The notes beneath the pieces were generated by a model, which saw only the letters and a list, made by a program, of their open reading frames with translations, was not told the origin of the DNA and did no database searches. From Planctomycetota bacterium (GTDB taxonomy: Bacteria > Planctomycetota > Phycisphaerae > UBA1845 > PWPN01): a stretch of 64,000 nt of DNA. The stretch lies in assembly GCA_022711465.1 (NCBI GenBank), contig JAKLEZ010000015.1, positions 1 to 64,000 on the forward strand, in the 5' to 3' direction. This document shows positions 40,240 through 48,290 of the stretch, piece after piece; position 1 is the stretch's first letter, and each line of letters starts with the position of its first letter. Both the position numbers and the translations under genes were made by a program.

Positions 40240-41913
40240 CTACCCACACGCCGACGGACCGTTTTCCGTCGGAAGAGAGTCCGCAGGACATCCGCCATCC
40301 GCCCCCCCCCGGGGCAGCCTAACCAGGAAAACCGCTCCCTTGCCCGCCTCACTGCAAAAGGTGATCGTCCCCCCGTGAGCCTCGGCAATGCTCTTGCAGA
40401 TCGCCAGGCCCAGACCGCTGCCCCCCTCCTCCCGGTTGCGGGCCGCATCCACCCGGTAAAACCGCTCGAACAGGTGTGGCTGGCTCTCCGCCGGAATGCC
40501 CACCCCCGTATCCGTGACGCTGAGCAACGCATCACTGCCACTGGCACCAACGTGGACTTGCACCCGCCCCCCCTCGCGGTTGTAGCGAATCGCGTTCGTC
40601 AGCAGATTGGTCGCTACCTGGGCAACCCGGGTCCCATCCGCGAGCAGCGTCACAGACTCCAGATCCGATTCAACCGTCACTCCCTTCTTGGCAGCCAGGG
40701 GAGACACCATCTCGACACACTCCGCAACGAGATCGCGAAGGTCCAACTCGGTACGGTTGAGCGAGAGCCGGCCGGCATCCGCCCGGGCCAACAGAAGCAG
40801 CGAGTCCACCAGGTTCTTCATCCGGTCGGAGGCCCTCAGGCACGTCTCGAACATCCGCCGATACTCCTCCGCCGATCGCTGCCGCGACAAGGCCAACTGG
40901 GCATGCGTGTGAATGACCGCCAGGGGAGTACGCAACTCGTGCGATGCGTCCGCAGTGAACCGAACCTGCTGCTGGAACGCCGCTTCCAGGCGAGCGAAGG
41001 TGTCATTCAGTACCGCCGCCAGCGTCCCCAGCTCGCTCTGGGTCCCGGCCAGATCGATCCGCCTGGACAAATTCGAGGCCGAGATCTCCTGAGCCACCGC
41101 CGTGATCGCTTCGATCGGCCGCACCGCGCGCAAGGATACGAGCCACCCGCCCGCCAGCCCGATCACCAGTACGCCGGCTCCAACCGCGACCAGCAGAAAC
41201 GCCAGGCGGTGCAGGGCCGCTTGATCCGGGCGCATCGAACGCCCAACCAGGCCGCGCAAACCAAATGGCCCATAAACGTAAGCCTCGCGCACCTCACCTC
41301 GCTGACGTATCTGCGGCGGCCCCGGCTTCGGAGGACTCGACAACGTCGATCCGGGATCAGGAACCTCCCCGGCGTTCGCCGAGGACTTGAGCACACGACC
41401 ATCGAAACCCCAGATCACGTAGTACAGCTCGCCTGTCGCCGCCCGTCGATCTAGTTCCACGGGCGCTTCGAACTCCAGCCAGGGCGGAAACGACCGCTCC
41501 CGGGCATGCGGCCCGTCCGGCGGCCGGCCCACCGGTCGCTCCAACGGGCCCGGACCACGCCAGTCAGGCGGCTCCGGCCTCGGCCCGGTGTCACCCTCCG
41601 GCCAGGTCGGACGCGGATCCATCGGAGGGACTCCGGGGGGTCCTTCGCCAGTTGGTCGTCCCGGCATTTTCGGCCGGAGACCCACCACCAAGCCCTGCAC
41701 CGATCGCTCCAAATCGGTGTCCACCTCCTGGTACCGCATCCGACTGATGCCCACGTACGACATCGAGCCAAACGCCGTCAGCACTACCGCGAGCAGACCA
41801 GCATGCCACAGTTGCAGCGTCCAGCGAATCGACTTGAAGCCAGCACCAGAAGACCGCTGACCGCGCGGTGCGGCGAGCGAGCACCCCGGATCTGGCGAGA
41901 GGCTCTCAGCCAT
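40240..41913 (-). CDS. Membrane sensor histidine kinase
   Basis: The 557-residue protein has TM1 at about 35-57, a periplasmic sensor region (about 60-235), TM2 at about 237-260 and a HAMP domain (LRAVRPIEAITAVAQ). The kinase core has DASHELRTPLAVI (His325), NLLTNAIRYN, DTGVGI and GGSGLGLAI. The periplasmic region carries an unusual Pro/Gly-rich insert at about 82-137 resembling the low-complexity parts of the neighbouring secreted proteins. The gene overlaps the response-regulator stop by eight bases, so the two form a cognate pair. Confidence 0.9.
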   Translation of the reverse strand: MAESLSPDPGCSLAAPRGQRSSGAGFKSIRWTLQLWHAGLLAVVLTAFGSMSYVGISRMRYQEVDTDLERSVQGLVVGLRPKMPGRPTGEGPPGVPPMDPRPTWPEGDTGPRPEPPDWRGPGPLERPVGRPPDGPHARERSFPPWLEFEAPVELDRRAATGELYYVIWGFDGRVLKSSANAGEVPDPGSTLSSPPKPGPPQIRQRGEVREAYVYGPFGLRGLVGRSMRPDQAALHRLAFLLVAVGAGVLVIGLAGGWLVSLRAVRPIEAITAVAQEISASNLSRRIDLAGTQSELGTLAAVLNDTFARLEAAFQQQVRFTADASHELRTPLAVIHTHAQLALSRQRSAEEYRRMFETCLRASDRMKNLVDSLLLLARADAGRLSLNRTELDLRDLVAECVEMVSPLAAKKGVTVESDLESVTLLADGTRVAQVATNLLTNAIRYNREGGRVQVHVGASGSDALLSVTDTGVGIPAESQPHLFERFYRVDAARNREEGGSGLGLAICKSIAEAHGGTITFCSEAGKGAVFLVRLPRGGADGGCPADSLPTENGPSACG

Positions 41914-42559
41914 GGACTTGGTACCCCTCGCCGCGCCGAGTCATGATGAAATCCTTGCCCAGCTTCTTCCGGACGTTGGCGACGTGAACGTCCACCAGGT
42001 TCGACAGGCTGTCGTCGGCCTCGTCGAACAGATGATCGTAGATCATCGTCCGGGTCACCAGTCTGCCTTTGTGCAGGGCAAGCAACTCGACAAGGGCATA
42101 CTCTCTCGGCGTGAGCGCAACCGGCTGCCCCGCCTTGCGCACGGTACGCTCAGCCGTGTCAATTTCGACGTCGTCCACCTCCAGAGTGGCCTTGGTCTGA
42201 CCCGCGGATCGGCGAATCAGGGCCCGCAGCCGAGCCTGCAGCTCCGGCAACTCGAACGGCTTGGTCAGGTAATCATCAGCCCCGGCATCGAGACCCTTGA
42301 CTCGATCGGGAATCGTATCGCGGGCGGTCAGAATGAGAACCGGCGTTGCCTTCGTCTTCCTCAGCTCACGGAGCAGATCCCACCCGCTCATGCCCGGCAA
42401 CATCAGATCCAGAACGACAGCATCGTAGTCCGCACCCGCCGCCTTGTACAATCCGGTCGGCCCATCGGACGCCTCGTCCACCGCATATCCGGCCTCGCGG
42501 AGCGATTGAGCCAACACCTCCAGCAGATCCGGCTCGTCCTCAATCACCAGGAGCCTCAT
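41906..42559 (-). CDS. OmpR/PhoB-family response regulator
   Basis: From the ATG at 42559 (GAGGGG ribosome site) the protein has 217 residues. The receiver has the acidic pair EDE near residue 8, phosphoacceptor Asp51 (VVLDLMLPG) and LTKPFE near 101. A C-terminal winged helix follows (ALTPREYALVELLALHKG, then LVDVHVANVRKKLG, ending TRRGEGYQVHG). OmpR-family proteins bind as dimers to direct repeats 11 bp apart; three such candidate sites are in this cluster. It lies 75 bp after the PEP-synthase/DUF106 fusion gene. Confidence 0.92.
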   Translation of the reverse strand: MRLLVIEDEPDLLEVLAQSLREAGYAVDEASDGPTGLYKAAGADYDAVVLDLMLPGMSGWDLLRELRKTKATPVLILTARDTIPDRVKGLDAGADDYLTKPFELPELQARLRALIRRSAGQTKATLEVDDVEIDTAERTVRKAGQPVALTPREYALVELLALHKGRLVTRTMIYDHLFDEADDSLSNLVDVHVANVRKKLGKDFIMTRRGEGYQVHG

Positions 42560-42634
42560 CGGGCACCCCTCAACAGCATCATCCGCATCCGTTCGCACAC
42601 CAGTGTACCGCCTCAAGGCCGCCATGACTCGCCA

Positions 42635-45600
42635 TCACGCGACTTTCATCACCGCCCGAGCCGTCAGCAACGTCGGCAGATAGACGATGATGTACAACCA
42701 CAGCCAACCAACGTCGACCGCCGCCAGCCTCCCGACAACCGGCCGACTGCCCTCACCCGCCACGGCCGCATCCGGCGACAGAGACCCAAACGCCGCAAAA
42801 GGCCGCCAGAAACAAGGCGCCTGCTTGGGCCGCGGGTAGACCACACGCAGCTCCCGCACCGGCGAGCCCCGGTCACCCGTCACCAGCGAGGGAGCGGGGG
42901 CACACCTGTCGCCAACCACCGCCTGGATCGTCACCGGACGATGACCCCCGGTCGCCACCGTCACCGGGAATCGACCGTCCAGGTCCGCCGGCGGGCGAAT
43001 TATCCAGGTCATGCCTCGCGGCGGCAGACCCGCCTCGAGATAGGCCTGCAGGTCCTTGGCCGCCTGCTCACGCGTCAGATCCGGACCCACCTTCAGTTCC
43101 CACGCCTCCCTAGACTCCTCCTGCGGCTGGCGGTACAGGCTCAGCAGTCGCTCCAACGTCTTGCGCAGCGGCGGCAGCATCCGTGTCGACGGCGTGCTGT
43201 CGTCCACCTGGATCGCCGGCGGCGTCTCGATCCGAACCGGATCCAGCCAGTCCCCGTCGACCAGCGCAACGACCTGTACCGGCGAGCCCGCTGGCGCATT
43301 GCCGGCCGCCGGATCCACGCGATCCTTGAACCAGACGAAGGGCATGACCATCGGCCCCAGCAAGACGCCCACCGGAACCAGCGCGGCCATCAGCGTGCGG
43401 TACTGGACACCCGCCGCCAGCCGGGTCAGTGTTCGGCGCCTCGGCGAGCCCTCCGGCAGACCGTCAGCCTGAATCCTCAGCACCGCGGCTCGACGCTTGG
43501 CCTCCAAAAGACGTCTATTGTCGGTGAGATACTTCTGGATCAGGAGCGTCAGCAACGCCAGGCCCACAGCAACCACCACCACGACCCCAGGCTTGCCCAA
43601 AAACCGGACAATCGGCCACAGCACCCAATCCATGGCCGCCAGCGATGGCTGATGAACCCAGGACTCGGGCAGAAGGAAAAAACCGAGCAGAAAGACCGTC
43701 CACGCGAGGGCCAGGACGTTTCGCATCCTCGCCGCCCTGCGATCCTTCCGGCCAAACGGCGGCGGAACCGCGTCCCGCGAGACGCATACGTCGTCGGGGC
43801 CGGGCAACCCTCGATCAGCCCCCCCCGAACCACCCAACACATCACAGGTCGCCGACGCCGACACCCCACACGGCGCCTCTCCCTCGCGGACAACCCGCCC
43901 GCGGCGACCGTCCACGCGAAGCACCTCACCCTCCGCAAACAACCGCGCGGCATCAGGCAGGACGACGGCCGGCAAACCCATCTCCCGAGCCACCACCGCC
44001 CCGTGCGACAAGGTGCCGCCACGTTCCAGCACCAGTCCCGCGGCGTTGACGAACAGCGGCGTCCAGGACGGATCCGTGCTCGGGCAAACCAGGACGTAGC
44101 CGCGACCGAGATCCGACCTCTCCGCGGGCGACTGGAGAATCCTCGCCGGCCCCACGGCCTCGCCCGACGAAATCCCCAAGGCCTGGTAGCTGCCAGTGTG
44201 AGCCTCCTCCACCCCCGTCTCGCCCAGCACCTCGATCATCGCTCCCTCGATCACCCGCGGCAGGTCGATCCGGATCTCGGCCTCGTAATCCGCCTTCCGT
44301 TGATCGATCACTTGACGCGGAGCGGATCCGGCACGCAGCCCGTCGAAGAGCTCCTCCCGTGTCAGGTAGAAGACCTCCTCGCCGACATTCAGCCGTCGCC
44401 CGGCCTCGAGAGCCAGGTCACGCAGCAGATCGTAACCCAGCATCAGGAAGTCCTTGCTGTCCTCACGAAAGGCCATGTACCGGCGGACGAGATCCAAACG
44501 ACGATCAAACTCCCTGCGATCGCGGCCCGACAGCCGGGCACGGAGTGACTCGACCCGGCAACCCACCTCCCCAACGGTGCGATCGTGTCGATCCAGCGGT
44601 CCGACGCCGGCGGCCAGGCGGGCCGCCAGATCGCTGACCGCCGCCGGCTGCTCTCGCCGGCGCGGAGCCGCCAGATCGAATTCGCCCACCGCTCGATGAC
44701 CGTGATCGGCCATCCACCTCTCCAGTGGGCGGGAACCCTTCCCCACTTCATACAACTCGACGTCAGTGGTCAGCGTCCGGTTCAGCGCACCACCGGCCGA
44801 GATGAACCCGGCCAGATCATCGGCGTCTTCTTCCCAGAAGCACTCCTGGAGAAACTCCCGAAGCTCCGCCATGGCCATCTCGCAGATCAGGCTCGGCATC
44901 AGCGAGTGCGGACCGAACGTATCCAGCACCTGCCTCTCGTGCTCCTGCCATAGACCAATCAGACGATCGGCGGAGACCAGCCGCAAGTCGATCTGCTTGG
45001 CCAGATCGACGTAGCACGCCAGACGCGGACACAGGTTGCGGCAGAGCCGGCGATCAAAATCCGCGGACAGGGCATGCAGATTCCTCTGCACCGCCGCCAG
45101 GCGCCGCCGGGCAACCATACGCGATGAGAACGAGCCTCGCGGCAGGGTCGGCGGCGTCTGCGACGCATCCGGGCTTCGGCGGAGCACTTCCAGGTCGTAT
45201 GCGAAAGGAAACCCCTCAAAAAACATCTCCGGGGCACGCGATACGTCCATGTATACCCGACCGGCGATGAGTTCCAGAAACCCCTCGCGATCGACGACCG
45301 GCGAAGGCCGAAAACCCGCCTGCCGGTACATGGCACCGAAACCGCCGGATCCGGACATGAATCGCCGAATGACGCTCCAGGTCAACGGCGTCGGATGGGG
45401 CAACGTCTCGGCCAGATTGTGCAGCACCCACGGACCACGCCCCGCCGACAGCTCATTGTTCAGCCGCTGACGCACCGCCATCAGCACGGCTTCATCCCCC
45501 TCCGCAGCCCGCAGCGTCGTGATCGGGCGGGCCTGCAGCAGATACAGCTCGCCCCCATGGATCGCCCATTCCATATCCTGGGGCGAGCCGAGATGCTCGG

Positions 45601-46366
45601 CCAGACGCCTGCCCAATCGCCAGAGCCGCTGAATATCCCGCCCACTCAGGCAGGCCGTCTTGCGCCGGGCCTCGTCGACCGGCTGCTCCCCCCGCCCCCC
45701 GGCGGAAAGGTACACCTGCTTGTCCGAAATCGTCGCGGCCAGAACACGTCCCGATTCATACTCCAGCCGGAGAACATCCGGCTGAACCCGCCCGGAAACA
45801 ACCGACTCGCCCAGCCCCCAGCTCGCCTCAACCAGCATCTCGCGGCGGCCGTCACCGTGGGGATTGGCGGTGAAAAGCACCCCCGCCGCATCCGCGGGAA
45901 TCAGACGCTGAACGATGATCGCCATCGACACGTGCACAGGATCAATTCCCTGCTCGCAGAGATAGGCCCGAACCCGGGGAGTATCCAGGCTCGCCCAGCA
46001 TTCCCGCACCGCCTTGAGCACCTCAGCCTCGCCCTCCACGTTCAGGAAGGTCTCATACTGCCCGGCCATGGAGGCGGTCGGCGTATCCTCCGCCGTGGCC
46101 GACGATCGAACCGCCACCGCCCCGCCACCCATCGCTCGATACCCCAGTCGAATCTCCTCCGCGACCTCGTCCGGCAACCCGCCCGGCACGCCCACCGCAA
46201 ACGATCGACCTCTGGCACGTTCGAACGCCCGAGTGTTGATGACGAACCCGCCGGGAACCGGGAATCCCGCTCGGACAAGCCGACCGAGACTGGCCGCCTT
46301 GCCTCCCACCTGCGACGCGTCGCGGCATTCGGACAAATCCTGAGTGTAGGCCGATACCCGGTTCAT
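42635..46366 (-). CDS. Fusion of PEP-synthase/Rph-like phosphotransferase with a DUF106 (EMC3/TMCO1/YidC-like) membrane module
   Basis: This is one continuous frame of 1243 residues. Residues 1-290 are a PPDK/PEP-synthase ATP-grasp domain (VGGKAASLGRLVRAGFPVP, VRSSATAEDTPTASMAGQYE, LLQARPITT). The middle carries an Rph-like LAETLPHPTPLTWSV. Residues about 750-830 are the swivelling phosphohistidine domain with GGTLSHGAVVARE (His near 787). After a linker, residues about 880-1243 form a membrane module: two hydrophobic segments, a basic coiled coil (LTDNRRLLEAKRRAAVLR), LVPVGVLLGPMVMPFVWF, a soluble insert of roughly 150 residues, and GWLWLYIIVYLPTLLTARAVM. That topology fits DUF106/EMC3-type insertases. 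The start overlaps the upstream PQQ gene by four bases. Confidence 0.8.
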   Translation of the reverse strand: MNRVSAYTQDLSECRDASQVGGKAASLGRLVRAGFPVPGGFVINTRAFERARGRSFAVGVPGGLPDEVAEEIRLGYRAMGGGAVAVRSSATAEDTPTASMAGQYETFLNVEGEAEVLKAVRECWASLDTPRVRAYLCEQGIDPVHVSMAIIVQRLIPADAAGVLFTANPHGDGRREMLVEASWGLGESVVSGRVQPDVLRLEYESGRVLAATISDKQVYLSAGGRGEQPVDEARRKTACLSGRDIQRLWRLGRRLAEHLGSPQDMEWAIHGGELYLLQARPITTLRAAEGDEAVLMAVRQRLNNELSAGRGPWVLHNLAETLPHPTPLTWSVIRRFMSGSGGFGAMYRQAGFRPSPVVDREGFLELIAGRVYMDVSRAPEMFFEGFPFAYDLEVLRRSPDASQTPPTLPRGSFSSRMVARRRLAAVQRNLHALSADFDRRLCRNLCPRLACYVDLAKQIDLRLVSADRLIGLWQEHERQVLDTFGPHSLMPSLICEMAMAELREFLQECFWEEDADDLAGFISAGGALNRTLTTDVELYEVGKGSRPLERWMADHGHRAVGEFDLAAPRRREQPAAVSDLAARLAAGVGPLDRHDRTVGEVGCRVESLRARLSGRDRREFDRRLDLVRRYMAFREDSKDFLMLGYDLLRDLALEAGRRLNVGEEVFYLTREELFDGLRAGSAPRQVIDQRKADYEAEIRIDLPRVIEGAMIEVLGETGVEEAHTGSYQALGISSGEAVGPARILQSPAERSDLGRGYVLVCPSTDPSWTPLFVNAAGLVLERGGTLSHGAVVAREMGLPAVVLPDAARLFAEGEVLRVDGRRGRVVREGEAPCGVSASATCDVLGGSGGADRGLPGPDDVCVSRDAVPPPFGRKDRRAARMRNVLALAWTVFLLGFFLLPESWVHQPSLAAMDWVLWPIVRFLGKPGVVVVVAVGLALLTLLIQKYLTDNRRLLEAKRRAAVLRIQADGLPEGSPRRRTLTRLAAGVQYRTLMAALVPVGVLLGPMVMPFVWFKDRVDPAAGNAPAGSPVQVVALVDGDWLDPVRIETPPAIQVDDSTPSTRMLPPLRKTLERLLSLYRQPQEESREAWELKVGPDLTREQAAKDLQAYLEAGLPPRGMTWIIRPPADLDGRFPVTVATGGHRPVTIQAVVGDRCAPAPSLVTGDRGSPVRELRVVYPRPKQAPCFWRPFAAFGSLSPDAAVAGEGSRPVVGRLAAVDVGWLWLYIIVYLPTLLTARAVMKVA

Positions 46367-48027
46367 TCATTGCCCTCCGAGCCAACCAGGCAATGCAGCC
46401 CCCCCGTTTCGCTTCCCGCAACCACCCGCCCTCCGCAAACCTGCGGCAAGCACATCGCCAGGCCGGTACCCGGTCTGGCCTGGTCGTTCAGGTAGACTCT
46501 CTCCACAACCCGGCCATCCCTGGAATCCAGAACCGCCAGGTAACCGTCGCTGCTCACCGCGTAAACCCGCTGCCCGGTGAACGCGCACCCCGCAATCACC
46601 GGGGCCTGACTGCTGATCGCCGCACGCCATAGAACCCGACCGTCCTTCAGCGACAGCGCGGCCACCTCGCCTGTACGGACCGGACACACCAGCCGGTCCT
46701 CGCGACACGCAGACCCACCCAGTACCGAGTCCTCAAACAACGTCTGCCAGCGAATCCGGCCCGTCTTGCGGTCCAGGGCGACCACCATGCCCTGCGCATT
46801 CCGGTTCGAATGAACCGCGTCGCTGTTGCCTCCGCCCGCAATCACCAGGTCACCGGCCAGGGCAATCGCGCTGACCACCGGATGAGCAACCGCCGTACGC
46901 CACAGAATCCGATCAAGCTCGCCAGCCCGCAACTGCTCCTCCGGCTCGCTACGCAGCGCCACCACGGCCGAACCGTTGAATCCGCTCCCGATGTACACCG
47001 TGCCGTTCTCATCAATCGCCGGCGCGCTCTCGGGATCGTTGACCGCTTGACGCCACAGCTCTCTGCCGTCGGAGATACGCACCGCCAGCACAAAACCAGG
47101 GTCGCCCGTGGCCTTGCCGTCCCGACCCTCGATCGCCCCGGCTCCCACCACGGCCATATCACCATGAATCGCAGGAGACGACTCGATGTGAAGCCCGGTC
47201 TTCACTTCCCAGTGCAGCTTCCCGGTCGCCGCCTCAAAGCAGAGCAGCGAGCACTCGCGGTCCGCGTGCAGACCCTGCCCGATCACCAGGTACTTGCCAT
47301 CCTGAGTCAATGCCGGCGAACTGAAGAACGGCCGCAGCACGTCATCGCCCTTCTGCGTCACCTCCCAGATCGGCTTGCCAGTCTCGGCGTCCAGGCACGC
47401 GAGCAGACCGGTGTACCCGCCCAAGTCGCTCTGGCACCCGGCGGCAAAGACCCGATTGCCGGCCACCAGGGGCCCGGAAAGAAACATCGTCTCCTCCGGC
47501 ACATAACGCCAGAACGTGCTCAGCCGCACGGGCGACGGACCCGTCCCGTAGCTGCATCGCGAGGCATCACGCCCCAGAATCAGAGGACCACCTGCACTCC
47601 CATGGCTCGGCAGGGAAACGGAACCCGCCGGGGAGCCGCCCCCTCCTTGCCCAGCCCCGGTCGCTTGGCCTGGAGCCGCCGTCGGCAACCCGGCTGGCGC
47701 CCGAGCCGTGAGCACCCCGGCGGCACGCTCCCTGGCGATGATGTCCTCCGCAACACGGGCCCAGTCATGATGCGCCGCCGCCCGAGCTTCCCCCCGCCCC
47801 GATGTCGCCGCCCGCGTGTCAGACGTCCGCCACCAGGTGGCGGCCACCACGCCCAGCGCAATCACACCCAACGACACCCCGACCGCAGCCGGCCGCCTCC
47901 GACAGAGCCGCAGCAGCTCACGCGGCCTGACCGCAAGAGCCACCACACTGGTCACCGCCGCAACGACCGCAGGCAAGACCGCAGCACCAGCACTCATGAA
48001 AATCGGAACGACCGCCAGGGTTCCCAT
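46363..48027 (-). CDS. Membrane-anchored PQQ-like beta-propeller protein
   Basis: The 554-residue protein has two or three N-terminal hydrophobic segments (to about residue 66), an Ala/Gly-rich linker and a C-terminal propeller. The propeller blades show repeats such as LLACLDAETGKPIWEV, SLLCFEAATGKLHWEV and MVVALDRKTGRIRWQT. Such WD-like quinoprotein folds often serve as scaffolds (as in BamB) rather than enzymes. It is translationally coupled to the PEP-synthase/DUF106 fusion and is the first gene of the cluster, behind candidate operator site C. Confidence 0.82.
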   Translation of the reverse strand: MGTLAVVPIFMSAGAAVLPAVVAAVTSVVALAVRPRELLRLCRRRPAAVGVSLGVIALGVVAATWWRTSDTRAATSGRGEARAAAHHDWARVAEDIIARERAAGVLTARAPAGLPTAAPGQATGAGQGGGGSPAGSVSLPSHGSAGGPLILGRDASRCSYGTGPSPVRLSTFWRYVPEETMFLSGPLVAGNRVFAAGCQSDLGGYTGLLACLDAETGKPIWEVTQKGDDVLRPFFSSPALTQDGKYLVIGQGLHADRECSLLCFEAATGKLHWEVKTGLHIESSPAIHGDMAVVGAGAIEGRDGKATGDPGFVLAVRISDGRELWRQAVNDPESAPAIDENGTVYIGSGFNGSAVVALRSEPEEQLRAGELDRILWRTAVAHPVVSAIALAGDLVIAGGGNSDAVHSNRNAQGMVVALDRKTGRIRWQTLFEDSVLGGSACREDRLVCPVRTGEVAALSLKDGRVLWRAAISSQAPVIAGCAFTGQRVYAVSSDGYLAVLDSRDGRVVERVYLNDQARPGTGLAMCLPQVCGGRVVAGSETGGLHCLVGSEGNE

Positions 48028-48169
48028 GCTACGATCTCACCTCCACGGCCGGCCCTGCCCCTCGGTCTCAAGGCCACAGGAACACAGCCGACACCCTCGC
48101 CATCGACCACGACCACCAAGCCGCCCGCGAGACCCGCCACGCGAGGCTCTGCTCAGCTTAGGGCAGCGT

Positions 48170-48187
48170 ACCTTAAGGGAATGTGAA
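48170..48187 (-). promoter_or_regulatory. Candidate response-regulator operator (site C)
   Basis: On the minus strand the site reads TTCAC-N6-TTAAGGT, identical at all 12 fixed positions to site A. It lies 143 bp before the start of the PQQ-propeller gene that heads the cluster. It stands in a gene-free stretch of 263 bases (48028-48290). Confidence 0.6.
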
Positions 48188-48290
48188 GAATCGTCAGCAA
48201 AAAGGCGGGCAAGAGCCGGTAAACACCCTACAGGCAGAAGTCCCTGACCCCTGACCATGACAAGGAGCAAGCGGCCGCTCGGACAAGTCT

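Noticed and set aside
41912-44548. 878-codon open frame on the plus strand
   Set aside because: It is antisense to the response regulator and PEP-synthase fusion genes, which have clear motifs; its composition is shadow-like.
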